This document shows, one piece after another, positions 1 to 6,280 of a DNA stretch of 28,903 nucleotides. The stretch comes from DASVXQ01 sp046727955 (GTDB lineage: Bacteria; Actinomycetota; CALGFH01): positions 1 through 28,903 of the forward strand of contig JBKPDO010000147.1 in assembly GCA_046727955.1 (NCBI GenBank). The letters are read 5' to 3'. A program made the translations under genes and the position numbers. Every line of letters begins with the position of its first letter. Within the stretch, counting starts at the first letter, position 1. Under the pieces are notes generated by a model. The model was given only the letters and a program-made list of their open reading frames with translations, was not told the DNA's origin and did not search any database.

Positions 1-9
1 GGTCGTGAG

Positions 10-1533
10 GTGAGCCGGGCTCGCAAGCGGGCAAAGGACGCGCCGACCTTCGTGGCGGCCATCCCCCTTCGGGTCACTCCGACGCAGGCCAAGGAAGTGG
101 CGGGCCGGTTTGAGTGCGGCCGGCTGCTGTACAACGCCTGCTTGCGGGCCGCGCTGGACCGGGCGGTGGCGATGCGGGCCGACCCCAGGTGGGAGCAAGC
201 CAAGGCCATACCCCGGGTGGTGGCGGGCAGGCCAAACCCGGCGAGAGCAAGCGCGTTCCAGCAGTTGCGTGCCGGCTACGGCTTCACCGAGTGGGCGCTT
301 GCGTCGGCCGCGTCCGGCTTCCGCGTCGGCTGGCTGCGGGAGAAGGTCTTCGCGCAGGAGGCTCAGGTGCTGGGCGCACGGGCCTTCGACGCCGCCAACC
401 GGTGGATGCTCGGCCAGCGTGGGCGGCCGCGGTTCAAGGGCAGGGGTCGCGGGCTGCACAGCCTGGCCGGCAAGGACCGCAACGGCGCCCTTCGGATCGC
501 CGCCGACGGTGGCGGGCTGCAATGGGGGACAGGGCTGGTGCTGCCGTTCGCCTTCGACAAGCGCAATCCCTACCAGTGGTGGGCGGCCTGGCATGTCGCC
601 GAAGGTCGGCTGCGGTCGTGCCGGATCGTGCGGACCAGGATCCGGGGCCGCTGGGTCTATGTGGCGCAGCTTGTCTTGGACGGCGAGCCGCTGCAGCGCT
701 ATCAGGTCAGTGAGGGTGTGGTCGGCCTGGACGTCGGGCCCTCGGCCATCGCGGTGGTCACCGACCAGGGGGCGTGGAAGGAGACGTTCTGCGCTGAGCT
801 GGACGACAAGGCCAGGCAGCTACGCCGGCTGCAGCGTCGGCTGGACCGCCAGCACCGCGCCGGCAGCCCCATCTGCTTCGACCGGCAGGGTCGCCATCAG
901 CAGGGCGGGTGCCTCTGGCGGTCCCGTTCACGGCAGGCTGAGCGGACCAGGACAGCGATCGCGGAGCTGCACCGGCGCCTCGCCGAGCACCGCAAATCGC
1001 TACACGGCAACCTCGCCAACCGCATCCTCGGCCAGGGTGCGGCCATCCACACCGAGAAGCTGTCCTACCGCGCATTCCAGCGTTGCTTCGGGCGCAGCGT
1101 CGGCCGCCGGGCACCGGGCCTGTTCATCACCATGTTGTCCCGCAAGGCTGCAAGCGCCGGCGGGCAGGTGGCGCTGATCGACACCCGGACCACCCGGCTG
1201 TCCCAGGCGTGCGTCTGCGGCGCGGTCGCCAGGAAGCCGTTGCGCCAGCGGACCCACCGCTGCGGCTGCGGGGTCCAAGCCGACCGGGACGTGTTCTCGG
1301 CGTTCCTCATCCGCCACGTGGACCCCACGGTCCACCCGCACCTGCTCGACGTGGGAAGCGCCGCTGTAGCGTTTCCTGTGCTCCAGGACTCCGGTGCAGG
1401 CCGGCGTCGAGCAGTTTTCAACCGGCGAGTCCCGCAAGCGCAGCCTGGCGGGTACGGGGCGACCCGTCAGAGCCGGTCGGCCGCAAGCCCGCAGAGCGCC
1501 GCTGATGTCCCCTCTGGGGGAGAGGCAGCGTGA
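10..1533 (+). CDS. tnpB: TnpB-family RNA-guided endonuclease (IS200/IS605 accessory protein)
   Basis: A 507-residue TnpB-type protein. In the family this is an RNA-guided DNA nuclease that uses an omega-RNA made from the element's 3' end. The N-terminal WED/REC-like part covers about residues 10-230. The split RuvC domain shows D241 (GLDVGPSAIAVV), E349 (IHTEKLSYRAF) and an Asp in ADRDVFSAF (D425/D427, the latter matching the usual D-x-N-A-A Asp). A zinc ribbon is visible as CVC at 401-403 and CGC at 418-420. The usual NAA after the last Asp is FSA, a variant seen in long actinobacterial TnpBs as far as I recall. The tail from about residue 440 is low-complexity and probably overlaps the omega-RNA. 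The start is GTG at 10, with too little upstream sequence to judge its ribosome site. The stop TGA overlaps the guaA start (GTGA). Confidence 0.85.
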   Translation: MSRARKRAKDAPTFVAAIPLRVTPTQAKEVAGRFECGRLLYNACLRAALDRAVAMRADPRWEQAKAIPRVVAGRPNPARASAFQQLRAGYGFTEWALASAASGFRVGWLREKVFAQEAQVLGARAFDAANRWMLGQRGRPRFKGRGRGLHSLAGKDRNGALRIAADGGGLQWGTGLVLPFAFDKRNPYQWWAAWHVAEGRLRSCRIVRTRIRGRWVYVAQLVLDGEPLQRYQVSEGVVGLDVGPSAIAVVTDQGAWKETFCAELDDKARQLRRLQRRLDRQHRAGSPICFDRQGRHQQGGCLWRSRSRQAERTRTAIAELHRRLAEHRKSLHGNLANRILGQGAAIHTEKLSYRAFQRCFGRSVGRRAPGLFITMLSRKAASAGGQVALIDTRTTRLSQACVCGAVARKPLRQRTHRCGCGVQADRDVFSAFLIRHVDPTVHPHLLDVGSAAVAFPVLQDSGAGRRRAVFNRRVPQAQPGGYGATRQSRSAASPQSAADVPSGGEAA

Positions 1534-1573
1534 ACCGGGAATCGCACGGCTTCAAGCCGTGGGAGGATGTCAA
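1430..1573 (+). ncRNA. Probable omega-RNA (reRNA) scaffold of the tnpB element
   Basis: By analogy with characterised IS200/IS605 TnpB systems, the guide RNA is processed from the 3' end of the tnpB transcript up to the right-end boundary. Here that interval contains a CCTCT-GGGGG-AGAGG hairpin (1511-1525) and the terminal hairpin 1545-1561, ending at 1573. The guide would then start at 1574, in the guaA coding sequence. The 5' limit given is a guess from typical lengths. Confidence 0.5.
1516..1532 (+). promoter_or_regulatory. Ribosome binding site and GTG start of guaA inside the TnpB element
   Basis: A purine run GGGGGAGAGG (1516-1525) stands four bases before a GTG at 1530-1532 that overlaps the tnpB stop codon as GTGA. 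This is the only in-frame start with a good Shine-Dalgarno sequence ahead of the conserved GuaA N-terminus. It lies within the transposable element. The CCTCT/AGAGG arms (1511-1515/1521-1525) can pair over it. Confidence 0.6.
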
Positions 1574-3116
1574 GACGCCCACCCCACACGACACCGTCCT
1601 GGTGCTCGACTTCGGCGCCCAGTACGCGCAGCTCATCGCTCGCCGGGTGCGGGAGTGCCACGTCTACTCCGAGGTCGTTCCCTACGACGTCGACCCGCGG
1701 GAGGTGCGCGGACGCGGCGCCAAGGCGCTGATACTCTCGGGTGGCCCCGGGTCGGTCTATGAGCCCAACGCCCCCGCCCTCGACGCCCGCCTGCTGGGGC
1801 TCGGCATCCCCGTCCTCGGCCTGTGCTACGGGCAGCAGGCGATGGCGCAGGCCCTCGGCGGTCGGGTGGAGCCGACAGGAGTGCGCGAATACGGCCGCAC
1901 TCGGCTGCAGGCCTCCCCAGAGGGAAGCGTCTTGTTCCGCGAGCTGCCAGCTGAACAAATTGTCTGGATGAGCCACGGCGACACCGTCAGCGCGGCGCCA
2001 CCCGGCGCCCGTGTGACCGCGCGGACCGAGGCCACCCCCGTGGCCGGCTTCGAGGACGCCACCAGGGGCATGTACGGCGTGCAGTTCCACCCCGAGGTCG
2101 CCCATACTCCGCGCGGCCTCGACCTGCTGAAGAACTTCCTCCACGACGCGGCCGGCTGCCGGCCGAACTGGACGAGCGTCTCGATCATCGAGGAGCAGGA
2201 GGCGGCCATCCGCGCCCAGGTCATGGGCGCACAGGTACTGTGCGCGCTGTCGGGCGGGGTCGACTCCTCGGTGGCGGCCCTGCTGGTGCACCGGGCCGTC
2301 GGCGACCGGCTCACCTGCGTCTTCGTGGACACGGGACTGCTCCGCCACGGCGAGGCGGAGCAGGTGGAGGAGACCTTCCGGCGGGACTTCAAGGTCAACC
2401 TGGTGCATGTCAAGGCGGCCGACCGGTTCCTGGAGCGACTGGCCGGCGTGACCGACCCGGAGGTCAAGCGCAAGGCCGTCGGCAACGAGTTCATCCGGGT
2501 GTTCGAGGAGGTGGCTCGGGAGCACGGCGACGCTCGCTACCTGGTCCAGGGCACCCTCTACCCGGACGTGGTGGAGTCGGGAGGCAAGCAGACCGCGACC
2601 ATCAAGAGCCACCACAACGTCGGCGGCCTCCCCGACGACATGGACCTCGAGCTGGTCGAGCCGCTGCGCCTGCTGTTCAAGGACGAGGTGCGCCGGGTGG
2701 GCATCGAGCTCGGCCTTCCCGAGGACGTGGTGCAGCGCCAGCCCTTCCCAGGCCCCGGCCTGGCGGTGCGCATCGTGGGCGAGGTGACCGCCGAGCGGCT
2801 GGCGACGCTGCGGGCGGCCGACCGGATCGTGATCGAGGAGGTCCGTCGCGCCGGTCTGGACCACGAGCTGTGGCAGTACTTCGCGGTGCTGCCGGCGGTG
2901 CGCACGGTGGGGGTCATGGGCGACGGTCGCACCTACGCCTATCCGATCGTGCTCCGGGCGGTGACCAGCGAGGACGCCATGACCGCCGACTTCGCCCGGC
3001 TGCCGTGGGATGTGCTGGAGCGTATCGCCACCCGGGTGGTCGGCGAGGTGCCCGGCGTGAACCGGGTGGCCTACGACGTCACCTCCAAGCCCCCCGGCAC
3101 CATCGAGTGGGAGTGA
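1530..3116 (+). CDS. guaA: GMP synthase (glutamine-hydrolysing)
   Basis: Converts XMP to GMP using glutamine and ATP, the last step of de novo guanine nucleotide synthesis in the cytosol. The class-I amidotransferase domain carries C99 (LGLCYGQQ) and H187/E189 (VQFHPEV). The ATP-pyrophosphatase P-loop SGGVDSS is at about 241-247. The C-terminal dimer domain ends in the conserved VTSKPPGTIEWE. At 528 residues it is slightly longer than usual. Conserved GuaA sequence begins at about residue 21 (DTVLVLDFGAQY). The first 15 residues (MNRESHGFKPWEDVK) are encoded by the right end of the upstream TnpB element, which stops at 1573. No other plausible in-frame start was seen between 1573 and the conserved region. 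Expression probably depends on read-through and translational coupling from tnpB. The stop codon lies directly against the IS607-type element downstream. Confidence 0.95.
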   Translation: MNRESHGFKPWEDVKTPTPHDTVLVLDFGAQYAQLIARRVRECHVYSEVVPYDVDPREVRGRGAKALILSGGPGSVYEPNAPALDARLLGLGIPVLGLCYGQQAMAQALGGRVEPTGVREYGRTRLQASPEGSVLFRELPAEQIVWMSHGDTVSAAPPGARVTARTEATPVAGFEDATRGMYGVQFHPEVAHTPRGLDLLKNFLHDAAGCRPNWTSVSIIEEQEAAIRAQVMGAQVLCALSGGVDSSVAALLVHRAVGDRLTCVFVDTGLLRHGEAEQVEETFRRDFKVNLVHVKAADRFLERLAGVTDPEVKRKAVGNEFIRVFEEVAREHGDARYLVQGTLYPDVVESGGKQTATIKSHHNVGGLPDDMDLELVEPLRLLFKDEVRRVGIELGLPEDVVQRQPFPGPGLAVRIVGEVTAERLATLRAADRIVIEEVRRAGLDHELWQYFAVLPAVRTVGVMGDGRTYAYPIVLRAVTSEDAMTADFARLPWDVLERIATRVVGEVPGVNRVAYDVTSKPPGTIEWE

Positions 3117-3260
3117 CCGTTACCAGTTTTGTGAGCGTTTGTGAGGGCTCGCTGGCTGGTACCCCTGCTCGGGGTTCCTCGTCCACGTCGCTTGCGATGT
3201 GGGGTCGGTTCTGGTGTCAGCGGCCCCCGCCACCCGGAGGTGGTCTTCCAGGGCCTCGCA
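3117..3260 (-). ncRNA. Possible omega-RNA region of IS607-type tnpB
   Basis: The 3' end of this tnpB and its right flank is where the guide RNA of IS607 TnpB systems is expected. A hairpin ACCCC-TGCTC-GGGGT (3161-3175 on the plus strand, same on minus) and the repeated CTCACAAA motifs (3130-3146) lie here. The guide would read from the minus strand into the 3' end of guaA. The limits are estimates. Confidence 0.35.
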
Positions 3261-4574
3261 CGCCCACGCCGCCGCGTGAGCCTGCCCGTCGTGGTCACCC
3301 ACGAGCGACACCGGGGCGGCAACTCCACCCCGCTGGACATCCCGGTCGGTGACCGCTCCGGTCCAGTCACGGAGGTTGCGGGCCGCATTGGCGTTGCGGT
3401 CCACGAGGCCCCCGCACCGAGGGCACACCCACACCCGCTGGTCCAACCGGAGGTCGGCCAGGTAGCTGCCGCAGCCGTGGTGGATCTTGGACGACCCGAA
3501 CCACCGGTCGGCCACGACCAGCCGGCCGCCCGCCGCCGGGCACTTGTAGGCCAGGGTGAGACGGACCTTGCCGATCCCGGCCTGATAGACGGTACGGCGA
3601 AACGCCCGCCGCCCCATCCCCCGCCCCATCGCGGTGACATCAAGATCCTCGATGACGATCATGCCGTAGCGGCGCGCCAGCTGGGTGGTCAGAGCGTGCA
3701 GCTGGTTGGTGCGCAGGTTCGCCGCCCGCCGGTCCAAGGCCGCCAGCTTGGCGTTCGCCTGGCGATACCCTCGGGAGCCGACGATGCGGCGGGATCGTTG
3801 CCGCGCGACCCGGCGGCGCTGCTGCTGCAGGCCTGCCCACGGGGTGGGATGCGCGACCCGCTCGATGGTGTCGTCGTCGTGGGCGATGACGGCCCACTCG
3901 CGGCCGATGCCAAGGTCGATCCCACAGCGCGCCTGCGGTTGGCTGGGCGTGCGTGGCTGGTGGGCGACGAGCGCCTGGACCGACACAAACAGCCGACCGC
4001 CGTGCTCGGCCAAGGTCATCGACAGGATCCGCGCGCGGCCCGTGGCCACCAGGCGTTGCAGCCGGCGGGTGTTCTCCTTGGCCCGCAGCCGGCCGATCAC
4101 CGGCAGGGTGAGGTGGCGGCGGTCGGCCTCCAGCCGCATCGCGCCGGTGGTGAAGCGCACCCGGCCGCGGTCGCGGTGGCGGGCCTTGAAGCGGGGAAAC
4201 CCGACCCGCCCACCGGCGCGGCGGCCATGCTTGGCGTCCGACCAGTTGTGCAGCGCCTGAACCAGGTCGGCGATCCCCGACGAGAACGCCTCCTTCGAAC
4301 ACGTTGGCCACCACGGCGCGACCTCACCCTTGGCCTGGTTCCACTGCTTGCGGAGCTGGTAGAAGTTCCACGCCAGCGGCGGCACCGCCGGGTCGGCCGT
4401 GCGAGCGTCGAGGTTGGCCTTCACCTGCGCCAACGCCCAATTGTGGGCAAAGCGCCGCCCGCCGAACTGCTGGGCGATCCGCGTGGGCTGCTCGGGAGTG
4501 GTCGGCTCGACCTCAAAGCGGAAGCCGCGAGCAACCCAGCCCTCGGGAATCTGGAACCGCCGCCGGGGGCCCAT
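3120..4574 (-). CDS. tnpB: TnpB-family protein of IS607-type element
   Basis: A 484-residue TnpB. I chose the ATG at 4574, which overlaps the tnpA stop (TGATG) and so suggests translational coupling; an upstream open extension is antisense to nothing known and is ignored. RuvC residues seen are D220 (GIDLGIGREWAVIA) and E309 (MIVIEDLDV). The third site reads VDRNANAARN (391-400), so Asn394 stands where the usual D-x-N-A-A Asp sits and only D392 is acidic there. The zinc ribbon is H365/H366-G-C368 ... C384-x-x-C387, with His replacing the first usual Cys. In the family this is an RNA-guided nuclease that helps retain the element. Whether this copy cuts DNA is unclear. The last codons run into the guaA flank, so the stop codon may lie outside the element. 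Confidence 0.8.
   Translation of the reverse strand: MGPRRRFQIPEGWVARGFRFEVEPTTPEQPTRIAQQFGGRRFAHNWALAQVKANLDARTADPAVPPLAWNFYQLRKQWNQAKGEVAPWWPTCSKEAFSSGIADLVQALHNWSDAKHGRRAGGRVGFPRFKARHRDRGRVRFTTGAMRLEADRRHLTLPVIGRLRAKENTRRLQRLVATGRARILSMTLAEHGGRLFVSVQALVAHQPRTPSQPQARCGIDLGIGREWAVIAHDDDTIERVAHPTPWAGLQQQRRRVARQRSRRIVGSRGYRQANAKLAALDRRAANLRTNQLHALTTQLARRYGMIVIEDLDVTAMGRGMGRRAFRRTVYQAGIGKVRLTLAYKCPAAGGRLVVADRWFGSSKIHHGCGSYLADLRLDQRVWVCPRCGGLVDRNANAARNLRDWTGAVTDRDVQRGGVAAPVSLVGDHDGQAHAAAWACEALEDHLRVAGAADTRTDPTSQATWTRNPEQGYQPASPHKRSQNW
3130..3144. repeat. Right subterminal inverted repeat of IS607-type element
   Basis: TGTGAGCGTTTGTGA on the plus strand is the inverted partner of 5219-5233, 13 of 15 bases matching. 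It also overlaps the last codons of tnpB. Confidence 0.55.
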
Positions 4575-5191
4575 CAGCGGTCCGCAACGCCAGCGGGATC
4601 GGTGGCGGCGGCGTGACCGGGTGGTCGCCTCGCGCAGGTCAGCGCGCGCAACGCGCGGTTGCGCGCGCCATGGCGACCATACAGCCGGGCGCAGAAACTG
4701 GTCAGTACCTCGACCATGTCGCGCACCAGGTCGTCGCTGGTCTCCCCAGCGTCGACCACCACCAGCCCGTGGCCCTGTGCGGACAGCGCCGCCTCCACGT
4801 ACTCCACGCCGAAGCGGGCCAGCCGGTCCCGGTGCTCCACCACGATCATGGTCACCCGCGGGTCGGCAAGCAGCCGCCGAAGCTTTGGCCGCCCGCCGTT
4901 CAGCCCGGAGCCGACCTCTGTGACCACCTCGGCCACCGTGACCCCCTGCCCGGCTGCCCATTCGGACAGCCTGGCGACCTGCCGGTCCAGATCGGCGCGC
5001 TGGTCGTGGGCGGCGATGCGCGCGTAGAGCACGGCGCGCGGATCCGGCCCGCCGTCGCCTGAAGGCACCTCGACCAGGATCGTGCCCGACGGCAGGCGCC
5101 GCGCCGGGACCGGCATCCTACCCTGACGGAACCAGCGGTAGGCGGTCTGTGGGTGCACGCCGTTGGCGCGTGCCCACGCGGCGAGCTTCAT
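4574..5191 (-). CDS. tnpA: IS607-family serine recombinase TnpA with substituted catalytic serine
   Basis: A 205-residue protein. Residues 1-40 are a MerR-like helix-turn-helix (MKLAAWARANGVHPQTAYRW), followed by a resolvase domain with the DLDRQ, EVGSGLNGGRPKL and VVEHRDRLARFG motifs of IS607 TnpA. The family cuts and joins DNA through a Ser in YARVSS. Here the motif reads LYARIAAHDQ (codons ATC GCC GCC, around 5003-5024 on the minus strand). The catalytic Ser and its neighbour are therefore both Ala. The reading frame is otherwise full length. It overlaps tnpB as TGATG. The start ATG at 5191 lies 7 bases after a TAGTAT -10 box, fitting a leaderless message. It probably cannot catalyse transposition but could still bind the ends. 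Confidence 0.85.
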   Translation of the reverse strand: MKLAAWARANGVHPQTAYRWFRQGRMPVPARRLPSGTILVEVPSGDGGPDPRAVLYARIAAHDQRADLDRQVARLSEWAAGQGVTVAEVVTEVGSGLNGGRPKLRRLLADPRVTMIVVEHRDRLARFGVEYVEAALSAQGHGLVVVDAGETSDDLVRDMVEVLTSFCARLYGRHGARNRALRALTCARRPPGHAAATDPAGVADR

Positions 5192-5198
5192 GCGCGCG

Positions 5199-5204
5199 AT
5201 ACTA
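5199..5204 (-). promoter_or_regulatory. -10 box of leaderless tnpA promoter
   Basis: On the minus strand TAGTAT, preceded by TGT (extended -10), ends 7 bases before the tnpA ATG, so transcription would begin at or next to the start codon. The inverted repeat at 5219-5233 lies just upstream, where bound TnpA would probably cover the promoter (inference). Confidence 0.5.
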
Positions 5205-5218
5205 ACACATACGTTCGA

Positions 5219-5233
5219 TCACAACTGCTCACA
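5219..5233. repeat. Left subterminal inverted repeat of IS607-type element
   Basis: TCACAACTGCTCACA on the plus strand matches, in inverted orientation, 3130-3144 near the other end (13/15). Direct CTCACA half-motifs inside both copies suggest a recombinase binding site. IS607 elements are usually described as lacking clear terminal inverted repeats. Confidence 0.55.
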
Positions 5234-5274
5234 TCACAGCAAGCAGCTCGTAGACCCTGGGCGCCTTGGCCGCC

Positions 5275-6183
5275 TCATCGGGTCTGCAGCTCCTCTACAA
5301 GCTTGGCGGTGACGGGGACGGCCACACCCGCCCTGGCCGCCGCGCGCAGGATGCCGCCGCCGATCGCGTCCAGCTCGAGCGGGTTGCCGGACTCGGCGTC
5401 GCGGAGCATCGAGGACTTCATCGACTCCGGCGCGCCCTGCACTATCCGCAGCGCCCCCGCGCGGTCCAGCTCGACGCCGTCGGCGGCCCTCGCCGTCTCG
5501 ACGATCTCGTCGACGACCGCGGCCAGGTCGTCACCCCGGCGCTCGCGCACCTCGCCGAGCGGCGCGCCCTCGCTCGTCTCGACCAGCGCGATCGGGGCCA
5601 GCACCAGCAGCTTGGCCCACAGCATCCGCGGCTCGTCGTCGCGGACCTGCACGTCCAGCCCTACCGCGCTGAGCCGCTCGGCGAGCGCCTCCACCCGGTC
5701 GCGGCTCGCCTCGGTGGGGTAGGCCAGCTCCACCCGGCTGAAGGGCGAGTGGTGCTCGATCACACCGGGCGCGACCCGCGCCGACTCGACGGTGATCGTG
5801 CCGGCGACAACCTGGTCGGCGGGGTAGCGCTCGCGCAGCCAGGCGACGTGGTCGATGCCGTTCTGGAACGGCACGACCAGACCGTCCCCGAGCGTGGCGG
5901 CTGGCACGGCGGCCACGGCCTCGGCGAGCCGGGTGGTCTTCACCGTCACGAAGCAGACGTCCACCGGCCTGTCCAGCTTGGTCACGGCCCGGACTGGCAC
6001 GCGGAAACGGCCGAAGCGGTCGCTGCGCAGCTCCAGCCCGTGCTCGCGCAGGTAGGCCGCGGTTGCCGCCGGGGCAATGCAGGTCACCTCGTCGCCATGC
6101 CTTGCGAGCAGGGCTCCCACCAGACCGCCGATCCCGCCTGGCCCGAGGACCGCCACTTTCCAGGTCATACCATCCGTCGCCAT
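5275..6183 (-). CDS. panE: Ketopantoate reductase family protein (2-dehydropantoate 2-reductase)
   Basis: A 302-residue NADPH-dependent reductase of the ApbA/PanE family, which in pantothenate/CoA synthesis reduces ketopantoate to pantoate. The Rossmann motif GPGGIGG is at 14-20. VKTT (81-84) and QNG (107-109) are typical cofactor and substrate contacts. K191 (LWAKLL) matches the catalytic Lys, and KSSML (256-260) with E270 matches the C-terminal substrate motif. The ATG at 6183 has AGGAG six bases upstream; an internal Met at residue 6 is a weaker alternative. It is divergent from the dehydrogenase gene at 6281. The family also includes paralogues of other specificity, so panE itself is likely but not proven. 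No other pantothenate genes are nearby. Confidence 0.85.
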   Translation of the reverse strand: MATDGMTWKVAVLGPGGIGGLVGALLARHGDEVTCIAPAATAAYLREHGLELRSDRFGRFRVPVRAVTKLDRPVDVCFVTVKTTRLAEAVAAVPAATLGDGLVVPFQNGIDHVAWLRERYPADQVVAGTITVESARVAPGVIEHHSPFSRVELAYPTEASRDRVEALAERLSAVGLDVQVRDDEPRMLWAKLLVLAPIALVETSEGAPLGEVRERRGDDLAAVVDEIVETARAADGVELDRAGALRIVQGAPESMKSSMLRDAESGNPLELDAIGGGILRAAARAGVAVPVTAKLVEELQTR

Positions 6184-6235
6184 GCCAGCTCCTCTCTACC
6201 TGGCCGCTTTCGCAGCGCTGGCACTGTAGTGTCGA

Positions 6236-6241
6236 TAGGAT
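6236..6241 (+). promoter_or_regulatory. Possible -10 box for the 6281 dehydrogenase
   Basis: TAGGAT lies 39 bases before the TTG start in the 97-base divergent intergenic region. No convincing -35 is visible at 16-18 bases. Confidence 0.3.
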
Positions 6242-6280
6242 CGCGGGCGGAGCCGTGTCACTCGACGGGGAAGGTGCCAG

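Larger units (their letters stand above)
1..1573 (+). mobile_element. IS200/IS605-type TnpB element, right part (left end outside window)
   Basis: The region holds a tnpB gene followed by a classical IS200/IS605 right end. That end is a perfect stem-loop at 1545-1561 (CACGGCTT-C-AAGCCGTG), followed by GGAGGATGTCAA ending at 1573. The terminal TCAA resembles the right-end cleavage tetranucleotide known for IS608-type elements. The left end lies upstream of base 1, so its target-adjacent motif cannot be read. No Y1 transposase gene is visible, so this looks like a tnpB-only element mobilised in trans. Its right boundary lies inside the present guaA reading frame. Confidence 0.8.
3117..5240 (-). 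mobile_element. IS607-type element (tnpA serine recombinase + tnpB)
   Basis: On the minus strand a MerR-type-HTH serine recombinase (tnpA) overlaps a tnpB, the gene order diagnostic for IS607. Both ends carry a related 15-base sequence in inverted orientation. TCACAACTGCTCACA (5219-5233, plus) matches TCACAAACGCTCACA (reverse complement of 3130-3144) at 13 of 15 positions. The exact boundaries are not certain. The right end may be at the GG of AACTGG (about 3124) and the left end near 5240. The element fills the space between guaA and the next gene with almost nothing to spare on the guaA side. Confidence 0.75.

Noticed and set aside
1467..2864. 465-codon minus-strand frame opposite guaA
   Set aside because: Antisense shadow of a clearly recognisable guaA. 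No domain features.
3141..4616. 491-codon plus-strand frame opposite the IS607 tnpB
   Set aside because: Low-complexity translation opposite a gene with recognisable RuvC and zinc motifs.
6221..6230. CACT-GT-AGTG in the divergent promoter region as an operator
   Set aside because: Four-base arms occur by chance too often, and there is no regulator gene nearby.
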